From contig DATGQT010000152.1 in NCBI GenBank assembly GCA_035304085.1, forward strand, positions 1-9,325: DNA of 9,325 bases, given 5' to 3'. This stretch comes from DATGQT01 sp035304085 (GTDB lineage Bacteria; Bacteroidota; Rhodothermia; Rhodothermales; Rubricoccaceae). Under the pieces are notes generated by a model that saw only the letters and a list, made by a program, of their open reading frames with translations, did no database searches and was not told the origin of the DNA. How positions within the stretch are numbered: the first letter of the stretch is position 1; every line of letters begins with the position of its first letter. The translations under genes and the position numbers were made by a program. Below, in pieces: positions 1 to 6,219 of the stretch.

Positions 1-8
1 TTCCCACC

Positions 9-1052
9 ATGGCCGAAGTGACCGAGACCCCCATCACGCGCTCCGCCGCCGTTCTGATCGACTACCAGAACCTCTACCACTTCCTCAAGAACCGGCTCCA
101 GAGCCCCGCCCAGCCCGGCGACACCGCCTGCGAGATGATCGAGGCGCTCCGCGAGCACCTCGCCGAGGAGGGCGTCCGCATCGCGCGCGGCTACGCCTAC
201 GCCGACTTCTCCGGCCTCGACGAGCACGTCCGCCACGTCCAGCGCGCGCTCTACCTCCACGGCATCCAGCCGTTCTACGTGCCGAGCACGATGCACCGGA
301 ACACGAGCGACCTCCAGCTCGCCCTCGACGCGCTCACGCTCTGCGCCGCCGCCCCCGAGCCCGACACGTTCGTCCTCTTCTCCGGCGACCGCGACTACGT
401 CCCCGTCGTGCAGGCGCTCCAGGCCGCCGGCCGCCGCGTCGTCATGGTCTCCTTCCGCGACCACCTCTCGGCCCACCTCCTCGAGAACACCGCCGCCGGC
501 TACTTCTTCGACGCCGAGGAGCTCATGAGCGCGGCCGCCCTCGAGCACTTCCGCGACGAGGACGAGGCGCCCTCGCCCGAGATGCGGACGGAGTTCAACG
601 AGGTCAAGGAGCTCCCCTACGACATCGACTACGAGGCGCTCGAGGTCATCGAGCGCTACTTCGGGCAGTACGAGGAGGTCTACCTCACGCCGCTGCTGCG
701 CAAGCTCTCCGAGGAGCTCGGCGACGTCGAGGGCCACGACCCGAAGTCGATGATCGGCGATCTCGAGGAGTGCGGGGCCGCCCGGCTGGAGCGCCGGCGC
801 GGGATGCCCTACGACTACACCGTCCTCATCGTCAACCGCGAGCACCCCGCCGTCATCGAGGTGAAGGAGGACCTCGCCGCCGACGCCTTCAGCGGCGACG
901 GCTACGACGGCACCGAGTTCGAGAGCGAGTACGACGACGAGGACAACGACCTCGACGGCGACGACCTCGAAGCCGAGGACCTCGAAGCCGAGGACGAAGG
1001 CGAGGACCTCGACGACGCGCTCGAGAACGAGGGCGACGAGGAGAAGGCCTGA
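9..1052 (+). CDS. NYN/LabA-like PIN-fold protein with acidic C-terminal tail
   Basis: A 347-residue protein. Residues 13-170 match the NYN (LabA/DUF88) branch of PIN-fold nucleases. VLIDYQNLY at 15-23 supplies Asp18 and Asn21, SDLQLALD at 100-107 supplies Asp101 and Asp107, and FSGDRDY at 124-130 supplies Asp127 and Asp129. This is the usual acidic metal-binding set, so it should be able to cut RNA. Residues 203-282 look like a small winged-helix-type domain (helix-rich, then a basic ERRR turn and a strand), reminiscent of the helical domains attached to NYN nucleases; that part is tentative. Residues 286-347 are extremely Asp/Glu rich and probably disordered. The ATG at position 9 is followed at once by family-like sequence and has no Shine-Dalgarno; only eight bases precede it, so an earlier start cannot be excluded. 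Cytosolic, no signal peptide. The RNA target is unknown. The downstream hslU is 153 bases away, so co-transcription is uncertain. Confidence 0.85.
   Translation: MAEVTETPITRSAAVLIDYQNLYHFLKNRLQSPAQPGDTACEMIEALREHLAEEGVRIARGYAYADFSGLDEHVRHVQRALYLHGIQPFYVPSTMHRNTSDLQLALDALTLCAAAPEPDTFVLFSGDRDYVPVVQALQAAGRRVVMVSFRDHLSAHLLENTAAGYFFDAEELMSAAALEHFRDEDEAPSPEMRTEFNEVKELPYDIDYEALEVIERYFGQYEEVYLTPLLRKLSEELGDVEGHDPKSMIGDLEECGAARLERRRGMPYDYTVLIVNREHPAVIEVKEDLAADAFSGDGYDGTEFESEYDDEDNDLDGDDLEAEDLEAEDEGEDLDDALENEGDEEKA
963..995 (+). repeat. 15-base tandem repeat in the acidic tail
   Basis: The 15-mer GACCTCGAAGCCGAG occurs twice head to tail (963-977 and 978-992), followed by the first three bases of a third copy. 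It encodes DLEAE twice, at residues 319-328. The repeat is identical at the DNA level, which suggests recent duplication in a low-complexity acidic tail. The tail is probably free to vary in length. Confidence 0.8.
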
Positions 1053-1104
1053 GCCCCGCCGGAGCTCCTGCGAATCCTCCCGCGCCGCCGCTCGTACCTC
1101 CCCC

Positions 1105-1131
1105 CGCGCCCGGCCCCGACGGCCGGGCGCG
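1105..1131 (+). terminator. Possible factor-independent hairpin after the NYN gene
   Basis: A perfect 11-bp inverted repeat: the arms at 1105-1115 and 1121-1131 enclose the 5-base loop CCGAC. Both arms are pure G/C, so the folded RNA would be very stable. No T-run follows, so this is not a textbook intrinsic terminator; it may slow transcription, protect the 3' end of the NYN message or be part of the hslU leader. Confidence 0.35.
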
Positions 1132-1157
1132 CGTGTGACGACCGCCCTTCCCCGAGT

Positions 1158-1191
1158 TGCGGGTCTTCGGGTTCCCCCGCGCGAACCCGCA
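1158..1191 (+). other. Two mutually exclusive stems just upstream of hslU
   Basis: Two alternative 7-bp stems share the same right-hand side. TGCGGGT (1158-1164) can pair with ACCCGCA (1185-1191), or CGGGTTC (1168-1174) can pair with GAACCCG (1183-1189). The second pairing leaves an 8-base loop. They end 14 bases before the hslU ATG, so they could influence translation or simply reflect high GC. No heat-shock operator was recognised. Confidence 0.25.
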
Positions 1192-1205
1192 GCCCGCCGA
1201 CCCCC

Positions 1206-2660
1206 ATGACCGAGTCCCCCACCCTCCCCGCCCCCGCCGACGCGCGCCCCGCCCCGGACGCGCTCGGCGACCTCACGCCCCGCCAGATCGTCGCCGCCCT
1301 CGACAAGTACGTCATCGGGCAGGACGACGCGAAGCGGAGCGTCGCCATCGCCCTGCGGAACCGCTGGCGCCGCCTCCACGCGCCCGAGGACATCCGCGAG
1401 GAGATCATCCCCAACAACATCATCATGATCGGGCCGACGGGCGTGGGCAAGACCGAGATCGCCCGCCGGCTGGCCCGCCTCGCCGGCGCCCCCTTCATCA
1501 AGGTCGAGGCCACGAAGTTCACCGAGGTCGGCTACGTCGGCCGCGACGTCGAGTCGATGATCCGCGACCTCGTCGACCTCGCCGTCACGGCCGAGAAGGA
1601 GGCGCAGGCCGAGCGCGTCCGCGAGCAGGCCGCCGCGCGCGCCGAGGAGCGCGTGCTCGACGTGCTCCTGCCGCCCGACCGGCCGAAGCGCCCGGCCGTC
1701 GTCCCCGGCTTCCCCATCCCGCAGCCCCCCCCGGCGGCGCCGCCCACGCCCGAGGAAGACGACCTCAAGAGCCGCACGCGCGAGCGCTTCCGCCAGATGC
1801 TCCGCGACGGCCAGCTCGACGGCCGCGAGATCGAGGTGGACGTGAGCGTGGACCGCACGCCGACGCTCCAGATGTTCGGCCCGATGGGGCTCGAGGAGAT
1901 GGGGATCAACCTCCAGGACGTGCTCGGCGGCCTCGGCGGCAAGCAGCGCAAGAAGCGCCGCGTGACGGTGAAGGAGGCGCTGGAGCTGCTGACGGAGGAG
2001 GAGGCCCAGAAGCTCGTCGACACCGAGGCCGCCCGCGCCGAGGCCATCCGCCGCGTCGAGCAGTCCGGCATCGTGTTCATCGACGAGATCGACAAGGTGG
2101 CCGGGCGGCAGGCCGGCAACGCCAGCGGCGGCCCCGACGTCAGCCGCGAGGGCGTCCAGCGCGACCTCCTCCCCATCGTCGAGGGCTCGACGGTCATGAC
2201 GAAGCACGGGCCCGTCAAGACGGACCACGTGCTGTTCATCGCCTCCGGCGCCTTCCACGTCTCGAAGCCGAGCGACCTCATCCCCGAGCTCCAGGGCCGC
2301 TTCCCCATCCGCGTCGAGCTCTCGAGCCTGACCGAGGACGACTTCATCGCGATCCTGACGCAGCCGAAGAACGCGCTGCTCAAGCAGTACCAGGCGCTGT
2401 TCCAGTCGGAGGGCGTGGAGCTCACGTTCACCGACGACGCCGTGCGGGAGATCGCGCGGGTGGCCGCGCAGGTCAACGCCGAGGTCGAGAACATCGGCGC
2501 CCGCCGCCTCCACACCATCCTGACGACGCTGCTCGAGGAGGCCCTCTTCGCCCTCCCCGAGGGGCTGGAGACCCCGCGGGTGACCGTGGACGCCGCCTAC
2601 GTCCGCGAGCGCCTCGGCGCCATCGCGCAGAACCGCGACCTCAGCCAGTACATCCTTTGA
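1206..2660 (+). CDS. hslU: ATP-dependent protease ATPase subunit HslU (ClpY)
   Basis: HslU is the AAA+ hexamer that unfolds substrates and feeds them to the HslV peptidase in the cytosol. Features, in order: ALDKYVIGQ at 31-39; Walker A GPTGVGKT at 76-83; pore loop GYVG at 109-112; an I-domain from about 113 to 250; Walker B VFIDEIDK at 290-297; DVSREGVQRDLLP at 311-323; sensor-1 region FIASGAFH at 344-351; arginine finger in ELQGRFPIR (Arg365); sensor 2 in GARRLH (431-436). The tail ends DLSQYIL, the C-terminal peptide that docks into HslV to activate it, so an active HslV partner is expected. At 484 residues it is about 40 longer than the E. coli protein, through roughly 20 extra N-terminal residues and a proline-rich insertion (about 160-182) in the I-domain. 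The ATG at 1206 has no Shine-Dalgarno. hslV, usually immediately upstream, is not here. Confidence 0.97.
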   Translation: MTESPTLPAPADARPAPDALGDLTPRQIVAALDKYVIGQDDAKRSVAIALRNRWRRLHAPEDIREEIIPNNIIMIGPTGVGKTEIARRLARLAGAPFIKVEATKFTEVGYVGRDVESMIRDLVDLAVTAEKEAQAERVREQAAARAEERVLDVLLPPDRPKRPAVVPGFPIPQPPPAAPPTPEEDDLKSRTRERFRQMLRDGQLDGREIEVDVSVDRTPTLQMFGPMGLEEMGINLQDVLGGLGGKQRKKRRVTVKEALELLTEEEAQKLVDTEAARAEAIRRVEQSGIVFIDEIDKVAGRQAGNASGGPDVSREGVQRDLLPIVEGSTVMTKHGPVKTDHVLFIASGAFHVSKPSDLIPELQGRFPIRVELSSLTEDDFIAILTQPKNALLKQYQALFQSEGVELTFTDDAVREIARVAAQVNAEVENIGARRLHTILTTLLEEALFALPEGLETPRVTVDAAYVRERLGAIAQNRDLSQYIL

Positions 2661-2662
2661 TT

Positions 2663-2690
2663 ACGTTCGACGTCGAACGTTCGACGCCGA
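2663..2690. repeat. Heptamer array with overlapping palindromes after the hslU stop
   Basis: Four 7-base units run without gaps from two bases after the hslU TGA. Units 1 (2663-2669) and 3 (2677-2683) are ACGTTCG; unit 2 (2670-2676) is ACGTCGA; unit 4 (2684-2690) is ACGCCGA. The alternation creates two perfect overlapping palindromes, 18 bp at 2663-2680 and 16 bp at 2671-2686. The array fills nearly all of the 37-base gap before the next ATG. It could be a protein-binding site, an mRNA hairpin between hslU and the acyltransferase, or a dispersed small repeat. Confidence 0.7.
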
Positions 2691-2697
2691 GCGCGCC

Positions 2698-3672
2698 ATG
2701 ACCGGCGCCGAGCTCCTCCCCTTCGACGACCCGGCCGCGCGCGCGGCCTACGCGCGGCTGCAGGCCGTCAGCCCGCAGGCCACCGTCTTCTCGGGCCTCC
2801 CCTTCGCCGACGCCGCCTGCGCGGCGTTCGGGCTGACGGGCCGCATCGCCCTCGTCGAGGCGCCCGAGGGCGCGGTGCCTGCGGCGGGCGCGGTCCTGTT
2901 CGAGAAGCGGCGGGGGCCGTTCCGGGCCGCCGCCCTCCCCCCCTCCGCCGAGTACGTCACGCCGCTCTTCGCCGCGTGGCCGTCCGAGGCCGACCTCCAC
3001 ACGCGCGCCACGGCCGTCGACGCGCTCCTCGGGCTCATCGGCGAGCGCTTCCACCAGGCCGCCTTCCGCCTCCACCCGTCCGTCACCGACGTGCGGCCGT
3101 TCGCCTGGGCCGGGTGGGCGCTCACGCCGGCGTACCAGTACGAGGCTCCGCTGCAGGGCGGCGGCGCGCCCGAGGACGCATGGCGCCGGTACCCCCGGCG
3201 CACGCTCCGCCGCCACCGGGCGGAGTACCGCGTCGAGGAGGGCGCCGGGCACGTGGCCGCCGTGGTGGCGCTCGCCGCGGCGAGCCTTTCACGGAAGGGG
3301 ATGAAGGCGGGGAGCGCCGACGCGGTCGTGCGGCTGGCGGAGGCCCTCGTCACGGCCGGCCACGCCCGCGCCTTCGTCGCCCGGCCCGCCTCGGGCGGCC
3401 CCCCCGAGGCCGGCATCGTAGCGGCCTTCGACGCGCACACGGCCTACTACTGGATCGTCGGCAGTCGGCCGGGGCCGGCGATGACGGTGCTCGTGGGGCA
3501 CCTCGCCGCCGCGGGCCGCGCGGCCGGCTGTGCGCGGCTCTGCTTCGGCGGGGCGAACGTGCCGAGTGTGGCCGAATTCAAGCGGGGCTTCGGCGCCGCG
3601 CTCGTCCCCTACTTCCGGGCCCGGATCGTCGCGCACCCGGCGCTCCGCGCGCTCGACCGGCTCCGCGGTTGA
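2698..3672 (+). CDS. FemAB/GNAT-like acyltransferase
   Basis: A 324-residue soluble protein that looks like the FemAB/CelD-type members of the GNAT superfamily (BioF2/Acetyltransf_6-like), which move aminoacyl or acyl groups onto cell-wall precursors, sugars or lipids. The C-terminal half carries the signature: WRRYPRRTLRRHR at 162-174 (the basic stretch common in this group), TAYYWIVGS at 248-256, a helix at about 262-278, and FGGANVPSVAEFKRGFGA at 283-300, close to the family pattern (F-G-G-[SA]-N-[IV]-P-[SG]-[IV]-x-x-F-K-x-x-F-G). The N-terminal half (about 1-150) is a more divergent copy of the fold, as expected for a two-lobed FemAB protein. No signal peptide or membrane segment. Acceptor and donor cannot be read from sequence; proximity to glycan genes suggests an envelope role. 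It begins 37 bases after hslU and has no promoter of its own that I can see, so read-through from hslU is likely. No Shine-Dalgarno. Confidence 0.75.
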   Translation: MTGAELLPFDDPAARAAYARLQAVSPQATVFSGLPFADAACAAFGLTGRIALVEAPEGAVPAAGAVLFEKRRGPFRAAALPPSAEYVTPLFAAWPSEADLHTRATAVDALLGLIGERFHQAAFRLHPSVTDVRPFAWAGWALTPAYQYEAPLQGGGAPEDAWRRYPRRTLRRHRAEYRVEEGAGHVAAVVALAAASLSRKGMKAGSADAVVRLAEALVTAGHARAFVARPASGGPPEAGIVAAFDAHTAYYWIVGSRPGPAMTVLVGHLAAAGRAAGCARLCFGGANVPSVAEFKRGFGAALVPYFRARIVAHPALRALDRLRG

Positions 3673-3681
3673 GGGAGCTGT

Positions 3682-3710
3682 CGGCCCGGGCTCCGTCCGG
3701 GCCGTATTTT
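3682..3710 (+). terminator. Intrinsic-terminator-like hairpin after the acyltransferase gene
   Basis: A perfect 8-bp stem, CGGCCCGG (3682-3689) with CCGGGCCG (3697-3704), encloses a 7-base loop and is followed directly by TATTTT. It begins 9 bases after the acyltransferase stop. This is the best intrinsic terminator shape inside the window and separates the hslU-acyltransferase pair from the glycan genes downstream. Confidence 0.6.
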
Positions 3711-3712
3711 CC
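3705..3712 (+). promoter_or_regulatory. Possible -7 promoter element for the glycosyltransferase operon
   Basis: TATTTTCC lies 28 bases upstream of the glycosyltransferase ATG and resembles the Bacteroidota -7 element TAnnTTTG, as well as the TATCTTTC box upstream of the NlpC gene at 8493. It overlaps the T-rich tail of the preceding terminator. No convincing -33 element was found, so this is a weak call. Confidence 0.3.
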
Positions 3713-3732
3713 ACTTTCGCCCCCGCCGCCCC

Positions 3733-4524
3733 ATGCCCTACGCCCGCCCCCGCATCTCCCTCGTGATGCCGGCCTACAACGAGGAGGAGAACCTCCCGGT
3801 GGCCGTGGAGCGGGCGCGGGCGCCCCTCTCGGCCATCTCGGATCGGTGGGAGGTCGTCCTCGTCAACGACGGCTCGGCCGACCAGACGGGGCCCATCGCC
3901 GACACGCTGGCGCGGGCGGACCCCCGCGTGCGCGCCGTCCACCACGCGCAGAACCGCGGGCTCGGCGGCGCGCTCGTCACCGGCTTCGGCGCCGCCCGCG
4001 GCGAGGTGCTCGCCTACTGCGACGCCGACCTCCCGTTCGACCTTTGGGACCTCAAGGCGGCCTACGACCTCATGCAGCGCGAGGGCGCCGACGTCGTGGC
4101 CGGCTACCGGCTCGCGCGGGAGGGCGACGGCCTCCGCCGCCGCCTCTACACCGCCGTCTACAACGGGATCGTGCGCGCGGCCCTCGGCCTCCGCGTGCGC
4201 GACGTGAACTGCCCGCTCAAGCTCGTCCGCCGCGAGGTCTTCGAGGCCGAGGGCCTCCACAGCGCCGGCGTCTTCATCGACGCGGAGCTGCTGGCGCGGG
4301 CTCGCCGCAACGGCTTCCGCATCGTCCAGCTCGGTGTCGTGTATACGCCGCGGGTACGGGGGACCTCGACGCTCTCGCGGCCGTCGGTGGTGGCGAAGAC
4401 GCTGCTGGACCTGGCGCGGTACCGGCTCGGGATGCTCGGCCCGAAGGCCCCCGTCCGCATGGCCGAGCAGGTGCCCGCCGGGCGGGTCCCGGGCGAGGAC
4501 GTCGCCGCCGACGCGTTGCCGTGA
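3733..4524 (+). CDS. Family 2 glycosyltransferase, dolichol-phosphate-mannosyltransferase-like
   Basis: A 263-residue GT-A fold enzyme that transfers a sugar from a nucleotide donor, probably to a polyprenyl phosphate or a glycan, on the cytosolic face of the membrane. Motifs in order: LVMPAYNEEENLP (10-22), VLVNDGSADQT (42-52) with the nucleotide-binding Asp46, NRGLGGAL (74-81), and the metal-binding DAD at 97-99. CPLKLVRREVF (160-170) and the GVFIDAELLARA stretch (179-190) are typical of the DPM1/polyprenol-phosphate group. No membrane helices follow the catalytic domain, so it is the short, soluble or peripheral form; the last 25 residues are an unstructured-looking tail. Starts at an ATG with no Shine-Dalgarno. 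The stop codon overlaps the GTG of the next gene, which implies translational coupling. A polyprenol-phosphate sugar product would be a natural donor for the GT-C-like neighbour; that link is inference. The exact sugar is unknown. Confidence 0.88.
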   Translation: MPYARPRISLVMPAYNEEENLPVAVERARAPLSAISDRWEVVLVNDGSADQTGPIADTLARADPRVRAVHHAQNRGLGGALVTGFGAARGEVLAYCDADLPFDLWDLKAAYDLMQREGADVVAGYRLAREGDGLRRRLYTAVYNGIVRAALGLRVRDVNCPLKLVRREVFEAEGLHSAGVFIDAELLARARRNGFRIVQLGVVYTPRVRGTSTLSRPSVVAKTLLDLARYRLGMLGPKAPVRMAEQVPAGRVPGEDVAADALP

Positions 4525-6155
4525 GCCTCGCCCTGCCGTCCTGGTCCGCAGCAGTCGGCCGATCCGGCACGGCGGCCCGCCCGCCCCTGTTCCTCCTGCT
4601 GGGCCTGGCCCTCCTGCACTTCTGGCGCTGGGGTTACGCCTACGGCAACAGCGACCAGGACGAGCTCCTCCCGCAGGTCCTCCACCGCCTCGAGCCGGCC
4701 CTCTTCGCGCGTGACTGGTTCGTGCTAAGCCAGGCCGACGGGGTGACCGTGCGCACGGTGTTCGTCGAGCTCCTCCGGCTTCTGGGGCTCGTGGTCCCCC
4801 TGCCCGTCGCCGTAGGGCTGCTCCACTTCGGCGTGCTCGTGGCGGTGGGCTGGGGGGTGTACCGGCTCGGCTACGCGCTCGTGCCGGACCGGCTGGGGGC
4901 GTCGCTCGGCGCCTTCCTCGCCGTCGTCCTCCTGCCGCACTGGACGCTCGGCGGCAACCGGCTCACCTACGCGCAGGTCGCGCCGGAGAACCTCGCGTGG
5001 GCGCTGGCGCTCCCGGCCGTGTGGCTCTTCCTGCACCGGCGACGCCTCGCGGCGGCGGTGCTCCTCGGGTTGACGGCGTGGATGCAGCTTCTCGTGGGCG
5101 CGCAGACGGCGGCCGTCCTCGCGGCCGTGGCGCTGTGGGAGGCCGGGTGGGAGCGGTCGGTGCGCGGGGCCGGGCGGGCGGTCCTCTTCGGCCTCGTCGC
5201 GGCGGCCGTCGCGGCGCCCGTCGCCCTTCCGGCCGTGCTCGCGCCGCCGATGGAGGGGCCGACGGTGCCGGGGGTCACGGCCTTCCACGCCCTCGCGCGG
5301 CTCCGCGTCCCGCACCACTACCTCCCGTCGGCGTTCGGCGTGGCCGCCTACGTCCGCTTCGGCCTGATCGCCGTGGCGGGGCTCGCCGCGCTGTGGGCGC
5401 TGCGCCGCGGGGGGCGGCTGCGGCACGGCCGCTTCGTCGTCCGCTTCCTGGCCGTCGTGGCGCTCTGCGGCGTCGTCGCCGCCGTCTTCACGGAGGGGGT
5501 GCCGGTGCTGTTCGTGGCGCAGCTCCAGCTGTTCAAGCTGACGGTGTGGGCGACGACGCTCCTGACCCTCCTCGTCGGGGCGTGGGTGGCGGGGGCGCTG
5601 CCGGCGCGGCTCCGCGCGCTCGGCGAGGGGGCGCTCGCGCGCCCGCGGCTGGGGCTGGCGGTCGTCGCCGTCGCCGCGCTCGGGACGGCCGCGGCCGTCG
5701 GCGCGGGGTTCGGCCCCGCGGCGTCCCGCTACGTGCCGGGGCAGTACGCCGCCTCGGACCTCGCCCGGGCGGAGGCGTGGGTCCGCGCGCGCACCCCCGT
5801 GGACGCCCTCTTCCTCATCCCGCCCTCGAACACGACGTTCCGCACGCACGCACGCCGCAGCGTCGTCGTCAACTTCAAGCCGACCCCGTACCAGCGGGGC
5901 GGCATCCTGGTGTGGCTGCACCGGATGCTGGCGGTGGCGCCGATGCCGGTGCCCGAGCGCGGCGGCTTCCCCTTCCAGGAGGCGCTCGACGCCGCCTACG
6001 CCGCCAACGACGCGGGCGACTGGCAGCGCCTCGCCCGACGGTTCGGCGCCGACTGGGCGCTCGTGGACGCCGCACGCACGGCCTCGCCGCCTCCCGGCCC
6101 CCCCGCCTTCCGCGCCGGAGACTGGGCCGTCTACCGATTGCGGAGTGCGGAGTGA
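4521..6155 (+). CDS. Multi-pass membrane protein, GT-C glycosyltransferase-like
   Basis: A 544-residue integral membrane protein. The GTG at 4521 overlaps the previous TGA (GTGA), and no in-frame ATG occurs before about residue 188, so GTG is the best start. Residues 22-400 hold about ten hydrophobic segments (near 22-38, 85-115, 126-141, 158-171, 178-205, 219-240, 272-293, 307-323, 327-360, 377-397). The first loop has NSDQDELLPQVLHRLEPALFARDWF at 43-67, acidic residues where GT-C enzymes of the PMT/ArnT type place theirs. Residues 405-544 form a soluble C-terminal domain with PPSNTTFRTHARRSVVVNFK (434-453) and FGADWALVD (508-516). The arrangement recalls the DUF6798 family, which I name from memory only. 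A sugar-transfer role using a lipid-linked donor is plausible but unproven. The last codons (RLRSAE) and the stop are encoded by a heptamer repeat. Confidence 0.75.
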   Translation: MSLALPSWSAAVGRSGTAARPPLFLLLGLALLHFWRWGYAYGNSDQDELLPQVLHRLEPALFARDWFVLSQADGVTVRTVFVELLRLLGLVVPLPVAVGLLHFGVLVAVGWGVYRLGYALVPDRLGASLGAFLAVVLLPHWTLGGNRLTYAQVAPENLAWALALPAVWLFLHRRRLAAAVLLGLTAWMQLLVGAQTAAVLAAVALWEAGWERSVRGAGRAVLFGLVAAAVAAPVALPAVLAPPMEGPTVPGVTAFHALARLRVPHHYLPSAFGVAAYVRFGLIAVAGLAALWALRRGGRLRHGRFVVRFLAVVALCGVVAAVFTEGVPVLFVAQLQLFKLTVWATTLLTLLVGAWVAGALPARLRALGEGALARPRLGLAVVAVAALGTAAAVGAGFGPAASRYVPGQYAASDLARAEAWVRARTPVDALFLIPPSNTTFRTHARRSVVVNFKPTPYQRGGILVWLHRMLAVAPMPVPERGGFPFQEALDAAYAANDAGDWQRLARRFGADWALVDAARTASPPPGPPAFRAGDWAVYRLRSAE

Positions 6156-6170
6156 CGATTGCGGATTGAC
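6136..6170. repeat. Heptamer tandem array spanning a stop codon
   Basis: Five gap-free 7-base units. Units 1 (6136-6142) and 4 (6157-6163) are GATTGCG, unit 2 (6143-6149) is GAGTGCG, unit 3 (6150-6156) is GAGTGAC and unit 5 (6164-6170) is GATTGAC. Units 1-3 encode the last residues and stop (TGA at 6153-6155) of the membrane protein. The TGA in unit 5 (6167-6169) is in another frame. Two further heptamer-like units, CTCACCG and TTCACCG, follow at 6190-6203 in the same 64-base gap. The base composition is visibly lower in GC than the flanking genes. Confidence 0.8.
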
Positions 6171-6219
6171 CTCGGGTTGGCATGAGCGCCTCACCGTTCA
6201 CCGTCTCATCGTACGCCGG

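Noticed and set aside
1157..2701. 514-codon plus-strand frame over hslU
   Set aside because: Arg/Pro-rich shadow of hslU in another frame; hslU carries every AAA+ motif.
2976..4520. Long open frame continuous upstream of the membrane-protein gene
   Set aside because: The translation is Arg/Pro/Gly-rich and overlaps the acyltransferase and glycosyltransferase genes in another frame. It is high-GC read-through; the real gene begins at GTG 4521.
4725..6194. 489-codon minus-strand frame opposite the membrane protein
   Set aside because: Arg/Glu/His-rich antisense shadow caused by GC-biased third positions; the sense strand has clear membrane-protein character.
6156..6219. Upstream GTG start (6145) for the flippase
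   Set aside because: The 25 added residues are encoded partly by the heptamer array and do not resemble flippase N-termini; ATG 6220 leads straight into the basic lead and first helix.
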